From contig NW_019091363.1 of NCBI RefSeq assembly GCF_001949145.1, forward strand, positions 250,116-314,115: a stretch of DNA of 64,000 nucleotides, in the 5' to 3' direction. Source of the stretch: Acanthaster planci. Lineage: Eukaryota; Echinodermata; Asteroidea; Valvatida; Acanthasteridae. Under the pieces are notes generated by a model, which was not told the origin of the DNA, did not search any database, and worked only from the letters and a program-made list of their open reading frames with translations. Position numbers and translations under genes: made by a program. Within the stretch, counting starts at the first letter, position 1. Each line of letters starts with the position of its first letter. This document shows, one piece after another, positions 22,721-36,760 of the stretch.

Positions 22721-25700
22721 AAAATGGTGTTCTCGTGTATGACATCCATTGGGTCAACAAAAACAACAAAGAAAACAAAAAAGAAATAACATTTTTCAAA
22801 TACCACTGTACCATTATTGCTAACAATACATTAAATATGTTTCACCAAAAATAGGTCTGTGCCAGATATCCGAATATCCGATCGATTATCGAATATTCGA
22901 ATATTGCTTTCCAAATTTGAATATTTCAATGCAAAATTCATGAAACGGGAGAAAAATCGCACTATGTAGGCTGGTTTCAAGCAAATTCAAATGAAAAGCA
23001 ACAAAATAATATATCTTACAATGACTCAAAAAGTAAATTATTCTGTGAAAATATCAAAGGAATGAAAGTTTTCGATAGGGCAGGAAGTACTGTTCTTCTG
23101 TTGAATCTTGCTAAATCGTGGCTGGAGTTACTCCTAGAAGTGAGAAGCCATTTAAGTGATAATGTACAATTGTGTGCGTTATTGCAGCTGATTTTGAATG
23201 TGGTTTATTCCACAACAATTTGTCAGTCATCGATCAAATTGAAGGTCAAATATTCTGATAGTGAATAATTCGAATTGAGTCATCCCTACTAAACAATAAC
23301 CCCCAAACAGTCGACAAGGCAACAAAACTAAAACGAATTTCGTAAAATCTAGACAAATTGAACCGAAAAACACGACAATTCTCAAACGTGCGCGGAGTTG
23401 GAATATCGACAAGGGCGTGTTCACAAAAACGATATCTTACACTTTTGGGAGAAGAGGTTATCTGCCTTTACGACTGAGTGCCCGTTCAGGGTGGTTTAAT
23501 CGCCAAAACTTACGAATGTTCAGCCCACAAACACGAGGTTCATTTATCAGCGACCGCTTTAAAGACCCCTTCATCCTTTTGAGCGAGGCTCGGCTCCATC
23601 ACAAAGCGATTCCTGTCTTAATGACGACTGATAGCAAAGTGCAACAGCAAGACAGTCGGTCGCCTCTGGTTATAAATAAGGGATGAGTATAATTTCTCTC
23701 CTCTCCCGGTCCCCCTTTGGGGTGACAAGCCAATGAACGGGGAGTGAGATTTCTCTGGAATTCCCCGGACTGGCCTTGAGTTGTCGACCAGCAACTGGCA
23801 TTGTGTCGCGCACGTCCATGCAGGGTCACTGGAGCACGCCAATGTCCGAATATCAACAAGGATTCCAATGACCTCTTGTTCTCGGATTGAACGAGTGTTC
23901 GAATCACAATCATCAAGCAGAGTTGGGCGATTCAAAGCCACTGATCAAAAGTTGGTAAAATAGTGCCACTCCTCGAAAATTCCATACCTGTAAAAGAACA
24001 TTTCATATTGGGGGAAAGATTTGTCCACTTTTAAAACTTTAAAAACGGTTTTAATTTAAAATATGCAGGGTTAGCGGTAGAGACAGTGTGATTCTCCCCT
24101 CAAAAAGGGGTGGACCTTTCATGGATTTTCAGTAAATCCAAAAGTCAGATCTATTAGTTAAGCTATCAAAACTTCCCTAAAATCTTTACTGTCTATACAT
24201 GAGCGAATGTTTGGGACAAGGAAGTGCGTACGAGAAAGACAAACAAAAAGTATTCTATACAGACTTCAATTTATTCTCGAATATAAAGGGGAGATATAAA
24301 AGTGAGGAGGTTGTGAAAATTATATTGATCAAAATATGTTTCTTTGCTCTTTGCATTAGGCGTGTAATTGATCTGATACCTCTGAGGCATGCTCTTATTC
24401 GCCTCAATTAACCGTGATCAAAACGAGTACAGGGAAAGCTTCAGAAATCCGAGCATCAACAAAGGACGACCATTGTTTCGTGTTTGGGTGTTCGACACTC
24501 CGGATCGTTTTCGCTAAGAAAACACAGTGCCGGTCGGAGTAGCCAATTTTGACTGTGAGATAGCCGTCGAACACCGTGACAATGTGTGCCACGCCATGTA
24601 CACGGGAAACGAATAGAAAGTGTACGAGAGTAAAGGGGGAATCAAGTTTGGACAGCTAAGTGGAAAAGTGGAGAAAGTGTTATTTGCTGGGGTGTTATGA
24701 TTTCCCAAGACGTTGGTAGGAGCGGGGAGGGTGTACGTGACAGGGTATTAACAGCGGACGAGAGGGCAAGATGATGCACGGCGGGCCCAGCGCGGCGTTC
24801 GCATGCCTCCTCCGGGGAATGCAGGGTCATTTTTTTTTGCTTTACCAACCGGAACGACGTGGTAAGATGCCTGTCTGTCACTTATGCTCTTGTTTATCAT
24901 TGGATACGTTTGGGTTCCATTCGAGAATATTTTAACGTAGACCTATCTGTTCGTACTACAGTTTTCACAATTAAACATCTCGAAAACGCAGCTTGGCCAG
25001 GCATGATAAGAACAAGCTGAATGCAATGTACTGTTTCCATAAGTAGCAATAACGATAAAAAAAATAATAAACCAGTAACAAGTAGACCAGTATTGATGAT
25101 AAGTATAGAATAAAATGATATTTACAATTCAATAAGATTAAAATAAAGGCTCTAAATCTAACAGGAATCGCCCGCAGTCTTCTCCTCCCTGACCACTGAT
25201 TGCGTGCACCATTATGCATGCAGGTTGTCGATACATCTCAAAACTATGCCATGCAGCAGTAGCGCGTGCCATAATCGATTCCGCAAAAAATTAACTAAAC
25301 ATAATACCACCCTCAAGGACTTCACACTGCATGAATACAGAGGGCTATAATTACAGACAAGTCTCCTGACACGGTTTTACTGACAAGCTCATTCCAAGCG
25401 GCACAATCTGCTCAGGGACCATACGTTTATAGGAGACGTGCTGATGTCTTTAACTACTAAACTAGCCCGGGTTGCACGCTCCCAAGTAAGTTCCGGTGAT
25501 AGAGTCTCATCATGAGATGAATAGGCGTTGTGACATGGCATCCAACGGGATTGGGCTTTTGTACCCATGCACTTCAGAATCCTGGTCCGATAGGCGGCAG
25601 TTCTTCCACAGCGCTGTGACATCTGAGGAAGTCGCGAACTGGGTCAAAGACGCAACCTTACTAAAGGTGCAACAAATATACGCGTCGTTAAGGGAAATAC

Positions 25701-28700
25701 TATCGATTATGGTTTACGTAATTAGTCATTTTAAATAGTCATATCGTATAAATCGTGCCCGATGAGCCAGTATATTTAAAGCTAACATCAAGTTCAAGCT
25801 ATCTTACTACGTAAACTACAGCGCAGTGACATATTTCATGCTTTTAATACCTTTCTTATAAAAAAAACAGTTAAATAACAAAAGTACACATGAAATGGGT
25901 CGCAAAAGATGGCTGCCTCTAAGTATTTTTATGATCACCGTTATGAACTCCGTTTCCAGGGTTTCACCCTTAAACACTTATATACTCTCCGCACTAAATA
26001 CGCGTACGGACGGGGGGTTTCTCTTTAGCGGAACCATAATCAAACTATAGAGGACAAACTGTTTTTCTTGGGGGGGGCCAAAAATTGGGGGGTTTTAACC
26101 TTCTGTTCTGAAGGGTGAGATTCATTGTGAGGGCTTTTTAACGTTTTCGGTTCTATTTAACCAGGGGGCATGTCCTCTGCTGACATCCACCCCCCGGAAA
26201 TGGCTGACAGCACATTTAAGAGGAGGCGCCTTAATGTACTCACTTCCATAAACAAGTTGAAATCAATTTCTTGTGCTTTTAAAGAATCATTGTGCCGCCA
26301 AATGTCGAGTGCCTTGAGTCTGTGGAGTATAGGGGCTGATTTTAGCTCTCTTCATGAAAGACAAATTCATCCCAATCAATTAAAGGTAAAGGAAAAGTCC
26401 TGTACCTGGTGTCTGAACATGAATAGACCGTTTTTGCGGGGTATCCAATTTCAGTCGTATTCCTGAACGTACTGTATTTGAGACTCTAAATGGGATGGTA
26501 CCAGGTGATTTGGGGGGTCGGAATGACATCGTAGAATAAAGTCAGGTTCTTTAAATGTATCGTTCTCAAATGAATGCACTACGTTAGAGAATCTGACTGA
26601 AATTATGGGTCCTTGCGAATACGCTCTATTTGCACACTCAAGTGAACGGAATAGTCCCCTGTACACGACTGCAATAGAACGTCTAAAACAGATAAAAACC
26701 GAACAGATAAAAACCCCATCATCCTTGGTGGACATGTTCAATGAAACCAAATGCGGCGTATTAAGGTGTCCGGGTATTAAACTGGTGACACAGCTTTGGT
26801 GCTTCCTTCATCAGTTACCGATTGAAGTTTGAATTCTCGCGCTCGTGCGCTAATAGGCCTAATACCTCACTGTCGGATCTAAACATCTTTAATAGCTCAA
26901 GAGAGAAAAAAATAGATTCCTTGTCCATAGAAATAATTTACAACGCAACAGACATAATACCATAACGCGTTTTCCAGTGCGGCCGCCTGATTTAACGTAG
27001 CACGTGTGTATTCAAGCACGAAAGGCAGCCGACGACATCTACCAGTTTTCACATCAAGTTGAGATGTTTGTCTTGGGGCCCAAAGTGTTTATTTTATTAG
27101 TTTACAATCTCAGTGACAATCAGTTTTACGGTGTAAGCACTGAGACGTAAGGACGATGACCCATGCTATTCAAAACCACATTCCAGGTTACTAACTCCTT
27201 TTGACAGCGTATAGAGTGATATTGTACAGGTATCTATGAGCTTTTTCCCCCATTAGGCCTACTTGACGAAGATCGTCCGCAGCATTGGCGTAACCAACGT
27301 TGGTGCACTGGGCTCAGGCTTCTGCAAGAAACATCGTGCTTTTCTCCCTCGCTAGAGTTTCAGAGAGGTTTGTCTTGCCAAACAACGTGACCAAACCCGC
27401 AGTGGGCTTTTTATCAGTGCGTCCGCTCCAAAGAACCGTAGCGCTTCAAGTCCCACTCACGCTACAAATTGAAACTGATCACGCTAAACACAGCCTAAGA
27501 TTCGGATATCAGGCACATCTCTGAGCATTTTGCTCCTGACCCAATTCCTCAATAAAAGGAAAATTAATCGACCTTGAAGTTGAAGGCAAAGACAATACCA
27601 CTGTATCTTCTACATTTTTGCATCAGTGTTTCTGAGCCTATTTGAAGGCCTACTTGGACACAATATCACAACTATACAATTAGATTTACGGCTCCTAGGT
27701 GAATCAAAAATTGACCATAAATACGTCTGCATCATTATTAACAAAACACTGGTTCATCTGTATCCGCAAAAATTTCATGATCAGTGATGAGGAATGAAAT
27801 GGAATGGCTATGCAGGATTCCTGTAGTCGACTATTCCGAGCTAACTTATCTATATGGACCTCTGTTATGTTCGAGACTGTTCATATGGGCAGCCAAGATT
27901 TGCAAAAGAAAATCACCCTTGGTGAGTTGGTGGGGAACGTTTTCTTTCCTCAAAATGTACATTTGCTACATTACGGTTACACGCAGCCGAATTTTCACAG
28001 TAGTATGTACTATTTGGTATATCTTAATGACTAGTTGGGATTTTTTGCTATTTACTACTACTAGCGACTGAGTAATGGCTGGCAAAAAACACGGCAGTGG
28101 CGTAGAATTGGAAAGGTTTGTTTGGGGAAGAGGGATCAATATTTTGTTCCAGTTATCTGTAATCAGGGGCCGAGGTATGTGGGGGGTGCGGCAATTAATT
28201 CCAGTCGGTAAATGAAGCTCCGGTCGGCAAATAAATCTAAAAGGATACACGTTGGCCGTCGGCATTTCCCCTGAAGCATGAAATATAGCGTGCCACAGAT
28301 TTCCATTTTCCGCACTTTGTGAATTTTAGACGGCGCAGGGTTGGCGAAAAGTTACAAGACGGCAAAGTGAATCTTGCACACCTCAAAGCAAAAGTCTTCG
28401 CTTCGACCCTGTCTATAACCGTGGTAAGTGCACTGTATACTTGTAAGATTTTACATAACTTTTCGTCTCCTTTGTATGAGAGGTCCAAAATTAGCAATCT
28501 GAATGCAACCGATTCAAAGCCAAAATTTGCTTGGGAATCAGTCCCACAAGACATGCAGATGGATCTGGAAGCTGTACGGCCAATAGTTATCCCACAACGA
28601 TTTTCGTGTCGAAGTCGCATACTGCCCAGGAAGCTGGCGTAACTTGAATGCATCTCAATTAGTCGTCGTGTTTGATCAAATCCACCAAAGTGGAATATTT

Positions 28701-29249
28701 GATCGATGCTCGAAAGAGATCACTGTTTACAGCGTTCTGAATGCATATAGTGGGTTTGAATCAGGCCGACATCGTATTGATAATTTTCCTACCTCATCAT
28801 TACTTCCTCTTGAATGATTCCCCCGTGCCAGCCATTTTGATGATGACATTAAGTCTGCATTTAAATGGTCCCCTCTTTTGTCATTTCAGTCCAGCACAAG
28901 CGTTAACTTGCCGCGCCGGCGCGCAACAACGTCCAGGCCTTTGTTAGTTATCACTGAAAACGGGGAATGGTAACTTCAGACCAAAGTAATTTAAAAAATA
29001 ACAAAAAATCTGCTGTCACTTGGCAGTCTAATATAGTTATGCTTATAATTGCCCGTTTTTATCCTGGATATCGGTTCGTATCAGTCTTTTGCTGGGCGCC
29101 ATACCATTTTCAAGTCTGGAATACCTAACTCCAACCGTAGTAAGTCTTATTCAAAGCTTCCCACCAGAAAGAGTTATAGTCAGCGTCTGAAGCACCAGGT
29201 TAAGCCATGAGGTCAAGAAATCAGTTAGCCCGATAATACCCCACTCCTA
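22721..29249. other. Gene-poor region, nothing firmly recognised
   Basis: An AT-rich CGAATATTCGAATATT tract lies at 22870-22910. A short plus-strand frame near 24455-24540 reads DDHCFVFGCST, faintly like the start of a C2CH zinc finger, but has no start codon, splice sites or continuation. All other open frames lack motifs. Confidence 0.35.
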
Positions 29250-29265
29250 CACACACACACACACA
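29250..29265 (+). repeat. (CA)n microsatellite next to family A foldback
   Basis: A CA run immediately before the second family A element, as at 4156-4172. Confidence 0.85.
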
Positions 29266-29266
29266 A

Positions 29267-29456
29267 GTGTGTAAACGCCTTCAATCGTGGACTACCTATT
29301 GTACCTCTTTTGTTCACGCCTTAACTTTTTCGGAAGACCTCCCATATGTTCTGTACACGTTTTCCAACCGTGGACTCTTCGGCAACCGTGGACCCCATTG
29401 TCCCCTAGGGGGCCTACTGTTAGGCCTATAGGTCCACGATTGAAGGCGTTTACACT
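29267..29456 (+). mobile_element. MITE-like foldback element, family A copy 2
   Basis: The left end GCCTTCAATCGTGGAC and the right end GTCCACGATTGAAGGC are exact inverted copies, extending to TGTAAAC/GTTTACA at the outer edge. The body matches copy 1 at 4173-4331 almost throughout. It carries an extra segment near 29400-29430 containing CCCCTAGGGGGCC. The terminal repeats are better preserved here than in copy 1. Confidence 0.8.
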
Positions 29457-32400
29457 CTCACCCATACAAACCCACCCACACGCGAGGTGAAACGGCTACT
29501 AGTCATGTTTGCCAACGTGGGGGTATTTCTACTCGATACTTTTGCTAGGATATTGAAAATCTTCATGGAAAAAATGCCTTGAAAACAATTACATCAGTAT
29601 ACTCTTGTGGTATCTCTCCGCATTCCAAAGAGTTAAAATTCGCTCCATTACAACAAAAATTCACTCCTCCGCTTGAAACTAGAGACAAGATGAATTCAAG
29701 TGAAATCAGATCGTTTCGACAACATGTGGGGTATTTTTGCTCAATATATTTGGTTATTTGCCAGGATATCGGACATTACTGTGGAAAAAAATACCTTACT
29801 CTGTATTACTTTAAATTCACTTCACACGACTGAAACTAGAGACAAGACGAATTTCAGAGAAATTTTACCAATCGAATAGATCGAGATTTCACTCGAGCCT
29901 CCATTGAATGGGGCTCTTTTTCTTGTTCAAACTACTTAAATCAAAATCCAGAGTGATATTTTTCACTCTAAAACGCCAAGTCCTTAATTTCACTTTTCAG
30001 ATTTGACGCGCGCAGTAGCATTCTTGGAATTAAGCCAGAAAATACCAAGCATATACATCAGCGTTTAGATATGCGATCACGCACGCAATAATCCGCTCTT
30101 CGATACCTGAATAATGTGCTTCTTTGAAAATACATCTCCTAGGTTCCAGAATTATTGAGTGGTAGTTTTATATAAACTAACATACGCTAGGGAAACCGTA
30201 GAACATTAGTCAGATTTCTAAAAATTCATCCACCAGTTGTGCACTTTTTGACTACCACTGTGGAAACTGATATGCTCCTCAATAAAGAGAATCGATTCTC
30301 CAGCCTTTCCCCCAGTAATCTCAATTTTCCAAGAGTTGTTTGACTGCTTTCAGTTACATCTAAGAAACTCCTTTACCCATAAATGTTTCGACATTTTCTG
30401 GTAAAATCTAATTAAGATTCCCTTTTTTTAACGAGGACAGGCATTCTGTTCTTCCCCTAAACCAATGTGCCACACGAGTTGACTTACATCCTCTGAGCTC
30501 GAAGTTTCACAGCTGTGACGTATCTCTCGTTCGGTTATGCTTACGCCATTATCTTCGGGGAAAAAAGTACAGTGGCGAGAGCGGTATGTCTACAGAGTGC
30601 GCTTAGGTAACAGGCGTGAAAAGGGTAATGGTGAGGAAAGCGGAAATGTGTGAAGGGATCGACTTGTCCATGGTATTCTATTCTAGGATGCATATAGTCT
30701 AAACTGCCCGTTTTCTCATTACATTAAAGTGCAGTTCGTCAACACATTGAAAACTGACATGAAAACGACCCCCGTTATTAGACAGTACGATCAGACGAAT
30801 AAGGTAGCCAACGGCGGGTAATAACGTGAACCGTAGGTTTGGCCATGGGATAAGGTCAGAAGAATCATGCAAGTCGTATACATATAAAGTACTATTAAAG
30901 AAACGTTTTAAAAATACTCAAAATTAACAAAAGCCACCCTTGGCGAAACATGCTTTAGGTACAAGGTTCAGCCCCATTCCGCAACCCTCCCCCACAACCA
31001 TCGCAACACTGAAAAAAAAATCGACATTGGAAACTACACCCAACAGTAGCAACTGATCTTTGAGTAGAGGGTCCGTGGGCTTGTTAAGCCAGACCTCGCC
31101 TCGTGTAAAACCGTTCATCTTGCACGGGAAACATGTCTATATGATTTCAACTGGTAGAACCCACAATCACTTATCTGAATTGCCACTGACGCGGTTTGCG
31201 CGGGAAAATTTCCATGCGTGTGACAACATGCCGCATGGCCTACAATAGAAATTTATGCCATGCCTCGAGGGCTCTTGTCTTTCATCATGTCAGAGTCCTG
31301 GTTGCCTAAGAATCTTGATGTGGAGTATCAAACAAAATTGTGACATCGGCGACTACCTCATTAACAAGGACGTGATTTATTGAATCGATGAGGTAAACGC
31401 TCATCTGTGAGAGGCGAGGGGCGGGTTGAGTCTAACTCGCATCTTGTATTCGTTGTGGTCGTGAATTCATCAAACACCGTAAGATTGAATGGTACAATTT
31501 CCTGCGTTGCACAATGGGACCAGGGCGCGGTAGCATAAGTACCCCCAGAACTGGGGTCATTCGGGTCTGCCATTTCGCATGCTCTTTAAACAAGATTGTG
31601 ACGTCTGTATTGAGAATCGAGTGCCTCAGCTGAAGTATTAAAACCCAGCCCCAGCCAAGTTTGTTGGGAACTTTAACGTGCGTCGTTATTGTGGCTTTTG
31701 CATGAAAAACATTTACAATTGAATGGAGCAGATGAGGATAAAAATCAATAATTTGTTTTGGAAAAGAACTTGGAACTGAACCCGTTTCGTCGAAAATGAG
31801 TTTCAGTTTGCTACAGATGAATACTTTGTCCCCCATCGAAAAAAATAGCCACGCCCATATATCAACGCAGGTAGTATGGAACACATTTTCTCATTATTAC
31901 CTTTATAGGGTGACTTTAGCAGGAATTTTCAAATCGATATCACAACAGAACATGCTGCCAATTGACATTTGTGATTAAAACTGCCGTGGTTTTGTGTTTA
32001 CGCACCCCCACTGGGTGAAGAGACGTACTGGATTTTGCGCCAGCTGTCGCAATTTCGGCATTTGCATTATTCATGCAACCTCGTCCCCACGTGTTACTTA
32101 ATTTCCACTTTGTTCCAAATGGGAGAGCAGGCCGTGGGCGCACTGTTCGACGCCATGCTGACCATAACGTCCTTCAATTATGCATTATGAAATATATAAT
32201 ATGCGATTTAATCTTTACAAAAATTGCCAACTAGGCCAGCACTCAGGTTTCTGCAATGTAAACTTGAGTGCAACACTGTAACGCATGGTAAATTTGTGAC
32301 TCAAAAGAACATAAAAACGTTAAATAAATGTTTCAATTTTTATTTTTGTACTTTTATCTGTGAGGTAAAGATCTTTTAGGGAACTCTTTCCATACGCTGA

Positions 32401-35340
32401 AGTGGGCTGCTTACCTCTGCAACACGGGTTTTATATTTTGGCCAAATACTCTCATTTTTACGTCGGTAAGTGTAAGTTGTTGACGATTGTGTTTGGATAG
32501 CGTGTATACCTGCGCATTAATAATCAAACTGCTTTTATCGGCAACTTTCAGAGGTGGGAGTGAAGGACCGCTACCCATTCGGCAGCGCCACGTCGCTACC
32601 CACTTGACATAATTTGTACTCCTGAAAATTTAAAGGAGGTCGAACTGCGCATCCGGCGATCGTCATCAAGAGTTGTTAGAATGCTGTACCAAACACACAA
32701 ATATGTGAAGATCCGAATGTTGCGTGCGCTTGCCATGGAAAAATGCACGAGTTTGAGCAGACTCCACTTTGTCACTCATCATATACTGATCTACGGTCGA
32801 GTGGTCGCGGTAAATGCCATGTCATCTTGGCAGCACGTGCATGCTTTGTATGATTTTGGACGTGTTATGAATCTCGTGCACATTTAAGCAGTTTTGCTGG
32901 GCAGGTAGCCGAAACACATACAACCAATGCAACATTTGACCAGTACAAGAAAGAAGGCGGTTCAATCTTTCCCACTTGATTTTCAATTCTTCATTACATC
33001 AATTTGCTTCGAACTGCTACAAAACTACAACAGTAGCTCTGATTTGCAATTTGGGATAAAAGTGTAAATGTGTTTTGCAGACTTCGTAAAAAATAATAAC
33101 AGTGCTACGAGGAAGCACTTATACCGGATTTTTGTACAATTCATTTTGGAGACAAAGAAAATAGAAAAGTAGAACACAAGGAATATGTCACGTGAATGTC
33201 CAGTTCGCTTCCACAACACCCACACTGCTGTTGTTTGTGTTTGTTTTTGTCTGTTTATTTCTCGTGTTTGGTTTACTTCTTGTGTTTGCATGTTTGTTGG
33301 GGTATATGCAGTGATTGTTTGTTTGTTGTTTTGTTTTGTTTATTTTCCAAGCAACAGATTTTTATTATGCTAAGGGCAACAAGGTAGATCGTACTCCACA
33401 GTGTCCTTGAACAGGCCAATTCACTCTTGAAAGTGCAGCAGATGGGCAGAGATAAAAATGGATTTATTGGGGGCATATCGACCATGTGATTATGGTTAAT
33501 ATCGACTGTTTGCATGCACACGAATTGGTCACAATGCCTTTTCTCCAGGAAACACATCGACTTTGTGAGCATAAACAAGCCCTCCAGATGCAACAAACGA
33601 TAAAACTGTAGAATTACCATGACGTTCTGCATCATATAATCATATAAACAAACAAACTGACTGTACATTCTATGCAGGTCGGGTCACCTTCAATTTTAAA
33701 ATGAAATTTTCTTCAAGAATGTGTTCCCGAATGCATGGGCTTCCAGGAGTGGCAAGGGAGCTTTAATTCCATCCCCACCCTACGCCAACGGGGAAAAAAG
33801 CCTTGAAATTAAGAGGAGGAAAAGAGAAGAAAAAAGAGACGATAGGGGATGTAAAAATTACAAATTTGCTTTAGAAACACTTTAAATTGTTAATGTTTTC
33901 TTAGTTAGAAACTGATTAATACTTTAGCTAGTCTGAGTATCAGCCGTTCTAACGTCTAATTTCCCAATTATATACAAATTTTATGCAACGACTCGTATCA
34001 ACCAATCAGAGCTGTTATAAAGTAATTTTCCGTCCGGATGGTGACGGAGGATGTTGATTTGTCAACTGTTGTCAGCTGACTCGGCAGACGACGGCGTCTG
34101 ATTGAAGCGTGACCTCTGATCAACTTCAACCTATATAATACAATATCCAATATTCAAATCTTACTTAAATAATTTGACAGAACCCCGCCAAAAAACGACT
34201 ATATGTACTTTGCATGTACCATCTTGTCAAGCCGAAGGTACGACAGCAGGCGCCCGTTGATTGGTCAAAATCTTGGGGTCAGAACGAAGTCGTCCTGCAT
34301 TCCATTTGTTGTGAATCTGCATGCGTGTAAAAGACCCCTTGCAATCGGTACCCGGTAATAGTTCCTTTAACATATGGTAAGGAACCATGAAAAACATGTT
34401 AAGTGCAATCTCTTCATAAACACTCGTCTGCAAGCGAACATCCTTTATATGCTTCCCCCCCCCTGGGGGGGAAGGTGGTTTTACCCCTCCCCACCCTAGA
34501 AAAAGCCTTTCGAAATCCGGGCTCAAAGTTATATTGTTTTCATTATCTCACGCTTTGGGACTCTCATACAATGAACTGAGTCAAAATATTTCGAAATACT
34601 GGCAAATTCTTGAAACAATTAAAGAAGCACTCAACTTATACGTAAACTACTGCAAAGTACTCTGGTGTGAAATGTACGTCCTGTAACTTATCTGTATCGA
34701 CCACTGCGGTATGATCATACAGACATATGTAGAAACCTGAGAATTGACAATCGGAACACACATGTTCAAACCATCAACAGCAAACTTGGGCACACACCGT
34801 TTATAAGCATGCAGTGACGCACAAAATTTTGTTCTATTTTGATAGGATTCAGTTCGAAGAGTAATACTCCTGAAATACGAACAACAATTTGTTCCGGAAA
34901 TTAATTACCAAGCCTCTCGTAAATTATGTGCATATAGGTACGAGGACTAAAAATAGGCACAAAACAACTTGACAGATAGGCCTACCTGTCACCATGATAA
35001 TCTAACTCGGGAAAGAAAATCCGAGAAATCAGTCCCGCCAAGCACACATAAAGGCCTACTCACCACTGAATCAAATACCAGGAAAGCGTTGAGCTGTTGG
35101 TCGTGTTTATTTACGTGAAATAACAAGTTGCTCTCCTCTCGAGATCCCACAGCGATTCCAGACGGAGTTTCAATTTACAGGTGCTCCTCGACGTGCATTT
35201 CAATCACACTTATTGGAGCGCATTCTCAAAGAACGCCCTCTATAGGTACGATGGGAGATCACTTTGTCTGCGCACGCAAATACCGAGTCTGCAGACATAA
35301 GGCGAAGTAAAAAAAAAAAGTCTCTCGTCCGGATCTTCGA
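29457..35340. other. Gene-poor region, no gene recognised
   Basis: Short frames only. The minus frame at 31432-31884 (150 codons) and its neighbour at 31361-31573 are the longest, but show no motif I know and no splice-consistent edges. A TTTG-rich tract lies at about 33221-33350, and a C/G-run hairpin (TTCCCCCCCCCCTGGGGGGG) at about 34446-34475. Confidence 0.35.
33221..33350 (+). repeat. TTTG-rich low-complexity tract
   Basis: Repeated GTTTGTTTG-like words over about 130 bp create two spurious open frames. The tract is not coding. Confidence 0.6.
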
Positions 35341-35390
35341 CAAAAGGAGGAAGCGGTTTTTTTTCTTCCAAGATGGCCGCCATTTTAAAA
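35341..35390. promoter_or_regulatory. Promoter-like motif pair (ETS-like and YY1-type)
   Basis: GGAGGAAGCGG (ETS-like) is followed at about 35371-35386 by AGATGGCCGCCATTTT, a back-to-back YY1-type site. Such pairs mark TATA-less promoters. No transcript can be attached to it here, and the same words occur inside repeats, so function is speculative. Confidence 0.3.
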
Positions 35391-36069
35391 TTTCCTGTTA
35401 AGGTTTCCATTGTTAAAAGATATGTTAAAATGAAAGACAAGTTGGACAAAAGAACTGAACATATTTACAGTGTCGTTTAGTGTTTTATGTTGTATCGGTC
35501 TTCAATTAACAGTTTTAGATGCATTTGCTTTGACTGCCAAAACTCAAGATTTGTTTTTGATGAGTAATTTCACAAATAAAATCAAGCACCAAATGTCAAT
35601 TCTCAAAACCTACAAGTGTACACGCCAAGCTATAAATAAAAATGATTTGTGTTTTTCCATAAACATTATGAAGATTGATTAAAAATGTTTGAGGCATTTT
35701 TTTTCTTTACATTTTGTCAGTTTACTTTCGAAAGTCTATATATTTCTGCTACAAAGACTTTACCTTTTGGACTTGTAACATACAATGTATCCATCACCGT
35801 TTGACAAAAGTTTGTTGACTTGTGCTTTGATGAAACCAAACAAAACAAGATTCGGGCTTATGATGAGCATGCATGTATGCATGAGTGACAGAAAATATCG
35901 GCTGCGCTTGACTGTTTCCTGCCTCCTCCCCTGCAATTTTCTAAGTCCGAATGCATCGATCAAAATGGGATTGGGAACCAGACTACGGCCAACCCAAAAT
36001 GTTTTCTTTAGCCAATCCCCAATAATATAAGCCTGCTGGACTTGTAGCCAGTCACTAACATTTGTCAAT

Positions 36070-36190
36070 AAAGCCGAGTCATTGTGACGGTCACAATGAC
36101 TCCACTCGAGTCACAAAAATTAGAGATGTGACATACTGACTCACTGGTCGAGCCAAGAATTTCCCTCGAGTCAATTCGAGTTGCCAACAG
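36070..36190. repeat. GACTC/GAGTC-rich degenerate repeat
   Basis: Repeated GAGTCA, ACTCGAGTCA and CTCGAGTCAA words occur within 120 bp, related to the tracts at 22575 and 36640. Confidence 0.55.
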
Positions 36191-36639
36191 TTGAACACAA
36201 TCCGCTGATAAAAACAAGACGAAGCAGATGTATACAAATTTCTTCACGGCAATCACAGATCCAATGCCAGTATAAAATTCTCCATCTCAACAGGACATTA
36301 TATGAAATGGTTCAACAGGCATACTATAACTAGATTAGCTGGTCACTTCTTTGCAAATAGAGTGGTTAACTTTTGGAAAATCCTCCCAGAATCCCTTGTA
36401 TCTTTACCATATGTAGTATCTTTGAAGGATAACTAGTGAGTCCTTCCCACTTAAGCAGAGGACTATCGACCAAGAACATGTTTCTAAGCAGGTCATTTTT
36501 GGCATTTTTAAATTGACCTCTGGTCACAATTAGACATATCTTAATCCTCATGATAACAGATGAAAGCGGCACTGTAAATCACTGCAAATTGGACTACAGC
36601 CTTATTAGCTTTCACGTGAGTGGGGTCTTCCGATGAGGG

Positions 36640-36760
36640 TCTCGAGTCATTTACTTGCAGTGACTTGAGTCGTTTTCCTGTTGCAAATTGAGTCAGGTCA
36701 CCAAAAATTGTGACTAGAGTCAGACTCGAGTCAAGTCATTGACTCAAGTCATTACAACTC
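36640..36760. repeat. GACTC/GAGTC-rich degenerate repeat
   Basis: CTCGAGTCATTT, TGACTTGAGTCG, CAGACTCGAGTCAAGTCATT and similar words lie within 120 bp. It pairs with the 36070 tract across about 450 bp of ordinary sequence. Confidence 0.55.

Noticed and set aside
28237-28653. 138-codon minus frame
   Set aside because: An equally open plus frame (28319-28642) covers the same bases. No motif on either strand.
31361-31884. 150-codon minus frame and an overlapping 70-codon frame as a gene
   Set aside because: No domain, no splice-consistent edges, and the two frames disagree. Length alone is weak evidence in this DNA.
32936-32950. TTGACCAGTACAAGA shared with 11592-11606 as a transposon end
   Set aside because: The match is about 15 bp and does not extend into the flanks, so chance or a very old repeat is as likely.
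33185-33387. Two hydrophobic plus-strand frames
   Set aside because: Produced by a TTTG-rich low-complexity tract, which encodes Phe, Cys and Val by composition alone.
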